A DNA stretch of 64,000 nt from Axinella damicornis (lineage: Eukaryota; Porifera; Demospongiae; Axinellida; Axinellidae): positions 1,601,318 to 1,665,317 of the forward strand of contig OZ007515.1 in assembly GCA_963931865.1 (NCBI GenBank), written 5' to 3'. Positions within the stretch are counted from its first letter, which is position 1; each line of letters opens with the position of its first letter. A program made the position numbers and the translations under genes. The notes beneath the pieces are model-generated. The model was not told where the DNA came from. It saw only the letters and a program-made list of their open reading frames with translations, and ran no database searches. Below are positions 23,701 through 34,700 of the stretch, piece after piece.

Positions 23701-26700
23701 TATCTGGGACAGAGAGCCTGCCTGGTATGAGGATGATGATTTTCCTCTTCTCTCCCGCAGGCTTTCTTTGTCCTGGTCAGCCTCAGTGCTCTGTGCAGCA
23801 AGGAGAAGAAATGGGACCAGTACCTCACATACAACAGTGACGAGGTGTGCTGTGAACAGGGTATAGACCTCTTGCAATGAGGCGTGGCCAGCAACGTTAA
23901 TTTTGCAATAGTGATGTCAATTTGGAAATTCAAATTCTGAAATACGTTTAAAATTCTGGTCTTCAGTACAGAATTCCATAGTGGTGGCAACTTTGCCCTG
24001 TGCCATGGAGCTCTGTACTAACTGATGTAGCTATCAGCTGTAAGGCTCAGGGTGTACATATTTGGATTTTCGGGATATAATATCCAAACTGCCATAAAAA
24101 TTGAAAGTATATTGACGGTACAGTCTACCTATGCGCTCTTGTGATGTATGACAAGCATACATGCATGAGAGGGAAAATACACTTCTGTCTCCTTCATTCT
24201 CCTCTTGTCAGGTCTCTGTGCATGGACTGAAAGCTCTTGAGCTACTTCTAGAGAGCTACAAATTCTTTCCAACCCTGCAAACTCTTGTCCAGACACAATC
24301 TCTATCAAAACTGAAAGAGAAAACTCCTCTCATCCGGAGAGCAATAGACTCATGCTTAATGGGACAGCTTCCAAAATATGGCAAAGGTGACGTGATTCGA
24401 ATCAGCGAGGAAAATGTGAGTTGGTCGCAATCAGAACTGGCAAGTCTAGTGTGACTGATATAGTATAGTTTTAGAAATGATGTTGTACTAAATGTCTGAA
24501 GTTTATTCTCTGCACTGATGTACACACACACACACACGTACACTACAGTGTGAATGCCTCTCAGAAGTGCTTCAAGAAGTGCTCAGATGCTGTGACCCCC
24601 ACGTCATGACAGGTGCATGCAAGCTGGTTCACAACCTGCTTCTGGCTTTTCCAGAGTCACTGGGAGTGCATGTTCTCACCCACAGCACAATTGGAACATT
24701 GATCAGGTGCGTGTGTACGCTCCTCTGTCATTCTCTGGTACTGTTGTGCATTGGTTGCTCCATTCTCCATTCTCCATTCTCCATGCTCCATTCTCCATTC
24801 TCCATTCTCCATGCTCCATGCTCCATGCTCCATTCTCCATTCTCCATGCTCCATTCTCCATTCTCCATTCTCCATGCAGTGTAGTGGATTTCCAACTCGT
24901 GGGAGTCTTCCTAGTTGGGGATAACAGCAGTACTGTGAGGTATGACATCATGAACTCTGGACTACCGTATCAGGAGCACATGAGCCGCCAAAGGCGGCAA
25001 AGGAGCACCAAACTAGTATAGACATGTTGTAATCCCTCACACCTTACAGTATACCTTATATGGAATGCCTTTGTGGTACCACACAAACACCAATTCGTTT
25101 TTCACACTTCTACGTAACGGCCTCTTGCCGTATAAGGTAAAATTTTGGGACGTGTGAAGGACTACTACTTTGGCTAGGGTGTGCATGCTGAGTTTGACAC
25201 TCCTTTGGAGGCTCATGCGCTCATGACAGTATTGTTCTCATGCCTGGACTGATAGATGAGAATTGATTATTAGCATATGCAGTTACCCATGAGAGAGCCT
25301 CTAGGCCCACCGTCCAGCACCCCTTGGTCACCTAGCATGCATCCCCAGTACTAGTGTAGCCTCCGGAAAAGTGCCCATACTTACCAGACGGTATTTTTTT
25401 TGTGCTGTGTGGACATGAGAAATGATCCTGCATACCTGTGCAAACATCACTGTGAATCTTTCTGTCCCTCTCAGCCCCTTCCAGAGGTCTAGCTGGGTAC
25501 GGATGTGCACCGATGCTGTCAGTCTGCTGAAGGTGGCCGCGGTGGTGCTGCAGCCTGATGCCACTCTGCCCCACCTCCTGAGGGAAGGGGTGGTGGTGTC
25601 ACTGTGCAAGGTAGTGTCCCTCGTCCGAGCACTTGAGAGCTGCATGGAAGGTTAGGACACTGTTAAAAATGAAGTTCTACATCAGCACCAAGTGTGTCAC
25701 TTTTGGAACTGAAATTATTGTTCCAAAAGTGACACACTTGGTGCTGGTGTAGCACCACATTTTGACAGTGTAGTCAGTACGCAAGCACTTCTGTTACAGT
25801 TTGTTTCGCATGTTTGACTGACCTTATTCTAATTGCATAACAGTAAGCCTATTGGAAAGTATTAAGTGATAGTACGAGGGAGTGACGTCACAGAAATGTT
25901 TCCAGAAACGTTCTGGAACTGACATTTAAATTTGACACCGCCCCTAGTAATATTCAGGGTTGTATTGTTCCCAGGCCTTCCCCATCTTCATTCTAAATTT
26001 GATCACATGATGTTGTAGTATGCGTATCTGTAAGCGATCAAAGACTGTAAGCAATCCAAGACTGAAGCCCTGGGAACAAGACCACTGGTTGAGGTGGGAA
26101 GAAGAATCCAAGAAGATCACTTACCCTCCCTACATGTAAACACAGATCCTGAGTGTCTGAGTTTGTGCTCTGCTGTACTGGCACTGCTGCAAGTGACGGT
26201 GGAGAGGGCGTCTTCCTCAAAGGCAGAGGTGGTGTTCTGCAGTCTGCAGCTGCACTGGAGCAGTTTCACAGGTTGACATGCAGACTACTTTACTACCGGT
26301 ATGTGTCCTTTATGACACAGTGGCCGATTATGTCATATCTCCATGCAGGGCTGCTACACCACAGCTTGCGTAATGCCAGCACCTCCGGGTCCACTTTGAG
26401 AGCCAATTCCCTAAGACTCTTCTGCTCCCTGCTGGTGCATAGATTTCAGCCAGACACTGGAAGGACAGCTGGCACCAGTGGGACTACTAACTCTTCTAGG
26501 GAGCCACTTGTGGTTGCTTTGGGACAGCTTTTGGATGGGAGGGGGGAGCATCATCCAGGAGGGACCGGAGGTGAAGGGGACCGGACTACGTCTTCCCTCA
26601 GCACAGATTCGGAGAGTGGAACATTAGAGCAGCCAACAGCAACACAGGAAGCACCCCCTACTGGAAGTATTCTCTGTGAGGCCCTTTTGAAATGCTGTGA

Positions 26701-28845
26701 TTGGACATTTAGTAGAATACCGGTGCAAACGCAGAGCAAGTTGAATGCAGAAGGAAGGCAACTGGTTGGTGAAAGCCTTGGAATACTGTTGGCTTGTAGC
26801 ACGGCTGCAAAACAGACAGCCCTCAGCGGTAAGTTGTCAACCTTTCTCCTCCCCCCATGGATGTGTCACACCTGAATGCTTTGATGTGTGTAGCTGGGTT
26901 GCTGGAGTCGACTACTGAGCAACTGAAGACACTGCACTCCAAGCTCTGCATGGGGTCCCTGGAACAAGTTGCCCACCAGAGCCAAAAGGGAAAAGTATGC
27001 ACCAGATTCTGATTGCACTAGCAACTCCTGCGTTGATTATAATTATTATTTCCATCACAGGAGTCTGCACTGATCAGTGAAATTATTTCATTGGTGAACC
27101 TGTTAAGAAGTTTTATGTACACATCAGCAGAGGTCAAGGTGTGTCCTTTGTGTAACCAGCTATGATAGGCTTGATATCTTCACCTCCCCTATACACCTCA
27201 TCCTTTAGTAGGCTCAGAAGTAGATGCAGGGTAACCATTAGGCCAAGTGTGGTATATTGAGCTGCCCCCACTGCACCGTCTGAGAATCAATGAGTCCACA
27301 TCTCCACTCCATCCTCCAGTTGGCTGCTCTGGGGTGCCACCTCCCTGCTGTGGTACACAAGCTGTGGCCGTGGTGCACAGTAACCAGGAGGCTGCTACTG
27401 GCTGTGTTGAAACTGCTGACTTGTTTCACTGTACAGCATGCAAGAGGTGAATGAGAGCTCGTTATGTAGAGATGTATATAAGCTATTCAGCTGCTTTTAA
27501 GACATGCTCGGAGGGACACAAGATGGTTTTGTATAGTTCAGCTTAGCCTCGTTCCCAGGCCTGAGGCTAAGTTCAGCTTAGCCATGTTCCCAGGCCCGAG
27601 GCTCAGCTGCATGCATGCAAAGGTAGGTTAGGGCTGTGAGCGAACTGTCATGGTACTCCAGACAATCGGCTTTGTAACTCAGGATCTAGATGCTGGGTGA
27701 AATGTAACTACACAGCCCACTTCCTCCTCCCCCCTGCAGGCCAGGCCTCTCTTGCCAGCAGTGTTGTTAAAGGTGCCAGCAACAGTCTCCTGCATAGTGT
27801 GATCAAGCTGGCCACACACTCTATCACTGGCTACAACAGCTGCAGTGCTAGCAAGATGGCCAACCCCCATGCAGAGGTGCTCAGGGCGGTCTTTGCTCTC
27901 CTTGCTAACTGTGCTCTTTCGTCGGAATGCAGGGGAGTCATGAAGAAGGTACTGGAACACACCTGCAATGGTAGTCTCGGCCCCATGACACAAACCAACC
28001 CCAGCACAGATCACTTCCAATTTCATGCACGTGATACTGGAAGTGATCCGCGCTGGGTCTGGGGCCGAGACTACTGCTGCAATGGATGGTCCACCTATAG
28101 ATTTATCCTAGCCTTGATCACCAGGCTCAATCTCTTCAAAGGACCCTATACTGGTATAGTACATGTCATTACTAATTCACTGCGGTATACAAGTCATCAG
28201 AACCCTTCACAACTCACACAGCTGTAAGCTCATTCCAAGACTTCCACTCTTTTAAACCGTAGCAATCAGGCAATGTTGAGCTCATAGTAATTTTTTTCTT
28301 TCCGTTTCACACCCAGACGGCATTTCTCTCTGGGTTCACGAGTGTGAATCCAAACTCAGAGAAGGGAGCTCATGGCAGAACCAGGTTGAGTGTCCTCTGG
28401 CTCAGGCTACTGATCAATTTGTCATTCTCAGCCGAAGGCCAACACATGCTTGTCAAATTACCAGGTACATACAACAGTGAACATATACAGCAATCAATGA
28501 CTGCAGCTCCATATTTGGTCATGTCTGCACATTTTACCTCTCCACTCCAAGGTTCAATAGATGTGCTCTTGGACATCCACCAGCACAGCAACCCTGAGAA
28601 TCAAACCCAGTGCCTCTTGATACTGAGAAACCTTTGTTTCTTTGGACCCAGCAAGACGCTGCTCGTCTCCAATGGTAAGTGTAAACCATCTGCATGATAT
28701 GTTTTACTATTTTGCAATTTCCTTTCCAGAGAACTTCTTGAGGCTCTTGTCCATTGCTCTGGAGTCAGGAGACAAGAAAGAAATTGCTCTTGCAGCTTCC
28801 GCCGTGTGGGCACTGTTACACAACTGCTCAAAGGCAAGCAATAAC

Positions 28846-28889
<44 letters not shown>

Positions 28890-29078
28890 CTGTTCATGTA
28901 CCATTCAGAAGTGTCGATACTGCCACCATCACCACTCTCATTCCAGATCAAAAATTCCCTGAAGAAATCAGAACTCGCTGAAAAACTGGGGAACATCTAT
29001 TTGTCCATGAAGCCAGAACAGCCTACCACCACTGGTACCCACAGTATAGATCAGGATAGCATATTGGCTACTCATTAG
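11739..29078 (+). CDS. RTTN: Rotatin (centriole / ciliary basal body protein)
   Basis: Rotatin is a very long armadillo-like helical-repeat protein needed for centriole assembly and cilia. Exons (approximate): 11739-11790, 11908-12095, 12692-13388, 13439-13502, 13571-13685, 13833-13983, 14056-14483, 14681-14893, 15125-15253, 15342-15529, 15871-15982, 16076-16330, 16429-16556, 16643-16814, 17087-17186, 17251-17478, 17678-17813, 18011-18439, 18632-18859, 19059-19259, 19282-19402, 19493-19621, 21165-21198, 22980-23131, 23166-23327, 23761-23844, 24212-24415, 24549-24706, 25475-25650, 26146-26271, 26349-26828, 26894-26994, 27061-about 27120, about 27280-27446, 27740-27948, 28317-28464, 28552-28674, 28730-28833, 28947-29078. 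The product is about 2,350 residues (human about 2,230). Identity rests on the N-terminal domain ([32 protein letters not shown]), [29 protein letters not shown] and the C-terminal block. Weak points: a 22-nt gap between exons 20 and 21, the exon 33/34 junction, and the last exon, whose stop lies in a mobile element. Confidence 0.92.
16933..17008. repeat. Two tandem 39-bp repeats
   Basis: GGTTGGTCGARCCACCACAG units repeated in an RTTN intron; a third partial GGTTGGTC follows at about 17064. Confidence 0.7.
18860..18959 (+). repeat. GTGTGTGGGTG tract starting at the RTTN exon 19 donor
   Basis: The intron begins GTGTGTGGGTGGGTTGGTG and continues as degenerate GTGGGTGTGG repeats for about 100 bp, immediately at the exon 19 border. 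Confidence 0.75.
19637..19742. repeat. Poly-G / poly-C hairpin-forming block
   Basis: About 28 G, then three GTAGCTAGCCACCCCGGAT-type repeats, then about 32 C. The G and C runs can pair. The left border CAGGGTTTCTTTTGGGG matches the termini of the poly-G elements at 33.2, 33.8 and 51.7 kb. Confidence 0.75.
19917..19990 (-). tRNA. tRNA-Thr (anticodon AGT)
   Basis: Read on the minus strand, 74 nt fold as a full cloverleaf. The 7-bp acceptor GGCCCTG pairs with CAGGGCC. The A box region is TGGCTTAGCTGGTTAAAGCG, and the anticodon stem CCTGT/ACAGG has loop CTAGTAA with AGT at positions 34-36. The T arm is GCTGG-TTCAAAT-CCGGC with one G-U pair. The sequence closely resembles animal tRNA-Thr(AGT). 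It lies antisense inside an RTTN intron, next to the inverted minisatellite, and has no CCA encoded, as expected for a nuclear gene. Confidence 0.93.
20085..20868 (+). repeat. 9-bp minisatellite, (GTCACTACT/GTCACCACT)n
   Basis: About 87 units of a 9-bp sequence. All six-frame ORFs here (Thr-Val, His-Cys-Tyr, Ser-Leu-Pro or Ser-Asp-Gly repeats) are products of the repeat. It is the complement of the array at 21199-22875. Confidence 0.97.
21199..22875 (+). repeat. 9-bp minisatellite (GTGACAGTA/GTGACAGTG)n starting at the RTTN exon 23 donor
   Basis: About 186 units. The exon 23 model ends ...CAAGCCATGA and the intron starts GTGACAGTGG, which is already a repeat unit. The frame of exon 23 continues into the array as Ser-Asp-Ser-Gly repeats until a stop at 21936-21938. 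The acceptor for the next exon is at 22979. Confidence 0.93.
24758..24878 (+). repeat. 7-bp tandem repeat (CATTCTC/CATGCTC)n
   Basis: About 17 heptamer units in the RTTN intron after exon 28. Confidence 0.93.
24967..25218. mobile_element. MITE family B, copy in RTTN intron
   Basis: The termini GTATCAGGAGCACATGAGCC and a near complement (CTTTGGAGGCTCATGCGC...) bound about 250 bp. The body (GGCCTCTTGCCGTATAAGGT, AGGACTACTAC, GCGTGCATGCTGAGTT) recurs twice in the duplicated block at 55.6 and 56.3 kb. Confidence 0.8.
25657..25772. mobile_element. Hairpin MITE (116 bp) beside RTTN exon 29
   Basis: Two arms of about 52 bp (ACACTGTTAAAAATGAAGTT...TTTTGGAAC and complement) with a 10-bp loop TGAAATTATT. 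It starts 7 bp after the exon 29 border. Confidence 0.85.
27544..27604. mobile_element. Two adjacent TAGCC palindromic elements
   Basis: The first, 27544-27569, is flanked by AGTTCAGCT at 27535-27543 and 27570-27578. The second, 27579-27604, follows directly and is diverged (TAGCCATGTTCCCAGG). Confidence 0.85.
27972..28073. mobile_element. TAGTC palindromic element (102 bp)
   Basis: Termini TAGTCTCGGCCCC and complement. CTGCAATGG occurs at 27963-27971 and at 28077-28085, the second copy displaced by an extra CTG. Related to the elements at 4309 and 59673. RTTN intron. Confidence 0.85.
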
Positions 29079-29245
29079 CCTTGTTCCCAGGCACTTGGCC
29101 CCCAATCACCGAGCACCTGGGAACGAGGCTATATGCCTTGCTCCCAGGCACTTGGCCCCCAATCACCGAGCACCTGGGAACGAGGCTATATGCCTTGTTC
29201 CCAGGCACTTGGCCCCCAATCACCGAGCACCTGGGAACGAGGCTA
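29076..29245. repeat. Three tandem copies of a TAGCC palindromic element
   Basis: A 57-bp unit (TAGCCTTGTTCCCAGGCACT...CACCTGGGAACGAGGCTATA) occurs three times. The first three bases of the first copy are the in-frame TAG stop of the RTTN model. Confidence 0.9.
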
Positions 29246-29693
29246 TATACATTGAGGTGAGCCTAAAATATCTCCCAGTGTGTGTTGGCACTATAGCCCT
29301 TTACGCAGTATTGGTTGCCACTTCTTAAATTCTTAATGTTGTATCACATGACATTGTTATGTCCAGGTACGGGCCCCATCACTGATGAACTGCTATGCAG
29401 AACTGCTGTGACTCATGCACAGACACTTTTGCACTGACTATATACATGTACCACTGATACCATCAGTGCATGCATTTATGGTTTCTCTTATCAATTAAAC
29501 AATCATTTCAGCAAGCAGTACAACAGACATTATTGTTGTGAAACGAGAGTGTACACAGCACAGGGGTTATTGATCATTAGAGAAGTGTGTCAACATTAAT
29601 TACTTGTATAGGGTGAATATAATTATTCTTGATCATAATAGCATATTATCAGATACAGACCTCAATCGATTTAGTGTTCTTTTAAGTCAAAAC
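29246..29693. other. Intergenic: convergent 3' ends of RTTN and the PTPN1-like gene
   Basis: AT-rich sequence expected to hold both 3' untranslated regions. An acceptor-like site at about 29366 (GTCCAG) could begin an alternative last RTTN exon that would splice from 29034. I see no other gene. Confidence 0.5.
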
Positions 29694-31655
29694 TTAGGAG
29701 AAAAAATAATATGCACAGTAACCGATCACTACTGCAAATCCAATCACCAGCCATGGTAATGACCACTCGGATTCCAGCTCCTGCTCTTCACGTTGTCTCA
29801 TGTGGTCTTTGATAGCGTTCACTTTGTTGGCTATCCTTGTCTGTCTCTCTGCTCTCTGACGCCTCCTCAACTCAGACTTGGGCCTGCATGCGAGTTAGAA
29901 CTTGTTATAAACTAGACAAGATTACAGCCTCATTCCAAGGTCACATTGGAGTACACAGTGACCACAGTGACCATGCATGAACTAACCTCGTTCCCAGGCT
30001 CCCCCCTTTGTTGCTGTGCAGGGGGGAGCCTGGGAATGAGGCTACGCGCATGAACAGTTCCGTTGCATTTACTTGCTGTGCTGTTCTATGGATAGTAATA
30101 CTCTACAGAACATTTATAGCCTCATTCCCAGGCTGCATGGGAATGAGGCTAAAAATATTTAATTATGTGATTTCAGGAATCGAGACATGTTGCAAGCTTA
30201 CATCGGGGGTTCTTCCTTGGGCTGGTCCTCAGTTGCTGCCACCGCCGGCTCGCTTCTTGTTGGAGTAGGAGGACTCTCGCGGGAAACACCTCTCTCGGTC
30301 TCATCTTCGGGTATAGCTCCTACTGATCCAGGGAATGATGTACGTGAGGCCAACCTTTCCAGCTCATTCAACTCTGACAACAAAGCTTGCTCCTCTTCTT
30401 CAATACTGTCTCTTGCAGGCTTTGGAGGGGGCGGTCTTCTGTGGGTATGTTTTGCAGGTATGTGGGGTGCGGTTTCACAACTGCTGCTTGTGTGGTTTTC
30501 TAGAGGAGGAGTGAGCTTTTGTCCTCCTCCTCTTACCCCTAAAAAATGACTGGCTCCATTTTCGAGGCGGGGGTTTTCTGCATAGATATCCAACTTGCCC
30601 CCCAGAAAACCATCATACAGGGGGGCGGTACGTTCCGGTGTGAGACTGTGACTGCGTGGTGGTATTGGGGGTGGAGCTTCCTCTTCACTCCCCGACTCTT
30701 CTAGGTCTTCAACCTCGCCATTTTCTCCCGGGCCAGATTCTTCGTTGTCGCTTCCCCCAGCATTCACTTTGAATCCATATTCCTCAATCTCCACAGATCC
30801 ACTCGTATCCGACAGTTTAATTCTCTTTGCCGAGTTTTCTTCTTCAAGGTTGCTGGAAGCACGATGCATCTTGGGTGGTCCCGGGGGCGAGCTGGTGGGT
30901 GGGGGAGGTGGAGGGATCTCATCTTCCTCTTCTGGGGGGGAAACTCGAGCAAACGTCTCTGGAGGTCTTGGTGGGATTGGGGGAGGGACATCCTCATCGT
31001 AAGACTTTCTGTGAAGGTTTGGATACTTGCGCTCTAGTCTTTCTTCTTGGTCATCCTCCTCCTCACTTTCACCTGCAGAAAACAGCAGGTCAAATAGAAA
31101 TCAATATCGATTTGGAAGGTTATTTAAGGGCATCCAACTACCAGCAAGCGATTATAATAACTAAAAAGGCCTCCCCCACTCACCCACTTTCTATACGTTG
31201 ACATTATTGGTTGAAGTTGAACCAATGTTGCTTGTGTTGCAACCATTCAATGTGGAGAGGCCATCTCCCCTACTGTACACCCAACTCCCCCGTTTTTCCG
31301 ACATACACCAGTACACCCCCCCCCCCACCCCCCCCCCCCCCACATACACCCATCTCCCCCACGTACACCCATCTCCCCCCACATACACCCATCTCCCTCC
31401 ACGTACACCCATCTCCCCCCACGTACTGTCTGACTCCACCAGTTCCTCGGACTCCGACTCTTCTGACTCCTCCTCTTCGTCCTCGTACTCAAACCCAGTG
31501 TTTTCTATCCCCAGGATCGGCATGGCACCCTGTAGGATGGCAATGTAGGAGAACCGTAGCTGGTCAGGGGTCTGGATCAGACCCAGCCGCTGCCGACGCA
31601 TGTCAAGGAGGATCTGCTGGATATTCAGTGAGTCCAAGTCACGAGTCTGTTCCAG

Positions 31656-31727
<72 letters not shown>

Positions 31728-34700
31728 GTGTGTATGTGGTGTGTGTTTGTGGTGTATGTGTGTGTGTGTATGCATTGTGCGTGTGTGTGTGTATGCATTG
31801 TGCGTGTGTGAGTGCATGGTGTGGGTAGAGGTGTATGAAGATGAGAGGAGGTATCAGTACAATGGAGTACACAAAGGAGAACTTGACACATTCTCAACAT
31901 GTCTGCAACATGAAACATGAACTTCTTTTGAGGTCTCTACAACATTGTACACACACACACACTAATACCACAAGCTTTCTTAGATACACCTGCACCTACC
32001 TTTTTGTTGACATGCGCCCCCTCATACCAGAGGCTATTTCACCAGATGTATATGTTATCTAGCCCCCCACTTTCTTAGATACACACGTATACCTACCTTA
32101 TGCACCCCACACACCCTGGCTATATGTATCCTACACCCACTTACCCTTCAACACGGGCATTTGAGAAAACTTTCATGGTCATGTCAATGACTTAGGGCAG
32201 AGAAGATATTAATCGTGCAAGAGCTTATTAAATCCTAAACTCAGTTAATTGTTAATTGCAGACACACAAGGTACTTCGGTGAAAGCGAAAATGGTTGCTC
32301 TTCGAGCTCTTAAAAGTAGACGAATGGAATTTAAAGCGGCTGATAGGGAAGAATAAATACGTCAACAAAAGCCAGTCAACTACAAATTCGGTTCCCAAAT
32401 TCCAAATTCCAAAAATCATTCAGTACAATGTTCGTATTTTATTTGCACAATAATTTGCTTTTTGTCAATTGCATCAGGGGCCACAAGAAAGGCTATATTC
32501 CCATGGGTGCTTAGCTAGCCTCGTTCCCAGGCCACCTGGGAACGAGGCTAGGTGCTTAGTACACACAACTGACATAAAGCACTGAGATACACGTATGCTT
32601 TGGCAGGTCACCTGATCACCTGACTCACCTGGACAAGGCAGACATCTACTAGACAGAATGTCCCAGAGCGTCCAATGCCAGCACTACAGTGGACCACACA
32701 GGGTCCCACATCTTGGCCAAGCACACCACTGTTGCGTACAGCATAGAGGAAGTCTAGGAAGACGTCTGGGGTCTGTGGAACTCCGAAATCGGGCCAGCGG
32801 ATGTAGTGGAAGTGAAGCACTACACGGGACTCATTGGTCTTGTGAGGTGGAGGGGAGATGGAGGGGGAGGGGGGAAGGGAGGGAGAGAGAGGGGGAGAGA
32901 GTGAAGAAGGGGAGGGTAGACGCCATGACACTAATCACTTCAGGGATAGTCCAATATTGTCCCATCAAATGACATGCAATGGTAATTATGGTATCGCCTG
33001 GCCTACCTCCGTGTTCTCCAATTTGAGGTGGGTGAGGTGGTAGAAGCCCTCATCCTCACAGCCGAGGTTGTCCACACGGAACTTGCCGTACTGCAGCGGT
33101 TCCTCCCCCGTCAGGGGCCAGTAGGGGTAGCACTTGTTCTGGGGAGGGGCGTGGACATGGGTCAGTGTTTCATTTTGAAAATCATTTAAGGGGGGACAAA
33201 ATCATACTGTTGTGAAGTAAGGGGGGGGGGGGGGGGGAGGCACAAGTTGTCTTGTGCACAATACTTTGGGGGGGGGGGGGGGGGGCAGCATAAACTCCCC
33301 CCAAAAGAAACCCTGTAGGTGAATTATATACACGTATATGTATGTGGGTTATTATCCAGACTGTAAGGTAATCTCTCTCTTTTCTCTCTGTCTGGTCTGG
33401 GATATAGAATGAGATATATGTCTCTCCCTGAACTCAAATCAACGGCAGTCCCAAAGGGAATAGCGTATAGTGCATCAGGTTTAATCAGTGAGTAAACACA
33501 TTAACCAGCTATGGTAAACTACACAAAAGGTCCTGACAAAAACAAGAAAGTTATCTACACCACCAGTTTTTGTGGTATATTTTAAAAACAAGGAAAGCTT
33601 TCGCACATGACATCATTCCCACGTCACAGATTCTGACTTTGAAGCGTATTGGCAAGTTTCTAGATAGGTTTAGTTGTATCCTCCACTAGGAAAAAGCTAC
33701 AGAAACAGAACTAACTACTTTCGGATGAGAGAGATAGAAGTCTAAACACTATTGATGTTACACAACCCGGACAGAAGCATCGTTTACCAGTGTTTCATTC
33801 AGAAAGTCGTTCAAGTCCTAGCGCTGCGAAGTGGCAGCAAACACTCAATGGAGGCAAAATGCGGCAACCCCCCCTCAAATGAAACCCTGCTTACCATTCC
33901 CCTCTCCACACACTTGTTGAGCATGACAATACCAGCCGTCTTCTGCTCCCAGATCATCTGCCAGTAGTGACCACATGTGTGCTGGAGGGGACCCTGGGGA
34001 GGGTGTGATGGTGTGCAGAGTGGGGAATGTGGGAGTGGGGAATGTGAGTGAGCAAGGTGGGAAGTGTGAGGTGAGGGGGGGGGGGGGGGGGAGGTGTGGA
34101 AATGAAGACAGGGAGGGAAAGAGAACATTACACTAAGCTACAAGAAAGTCGATTGACCTTACACTACATGTGACCGTGACAAATAGGTAACATTCTCATT
34201 CCCAGGCTTTCACCACCTCCTGGGAAGGAGGTTACAGCGGACTAGTAAGGACAGGTTAATTGGTGTTGTAGGTCACAGATAGCAGCAAGTCAAAAGTGTA
34301 CGGGCTGCTGCTAATTTGTCAAGTAAGTAACAACACACGAAGCCCTAGCCATGCTCAGCTCTGAACATGCATGCTAATGTTGTCAGAAGCTGGAGGCTGT
34401 TGTCATACCACAAGAATTAGACAGCCTCCACCTTTCCTATCCAAGCCAGCAAACTGTGTCTTCGACCAATTATTGTCACATCAATAGGCCGCACAATGTA
34501 GTTCGAGGTGTGTGCAAACACAATATCAAGGTCGAGTGGCAGCTCATCCATTCAAGTGCAAATCAACCAGACAATTGTCCAGACTCCCCACATGAAGAAG
34601 AGATACATATATTTCTGTAATTACGTCATCAATTGTTCCCAGACTGCTCACTTTGATTGCTATTAGGGACGGCAGAACAGCTACAATGTCGAGGGGGGAA

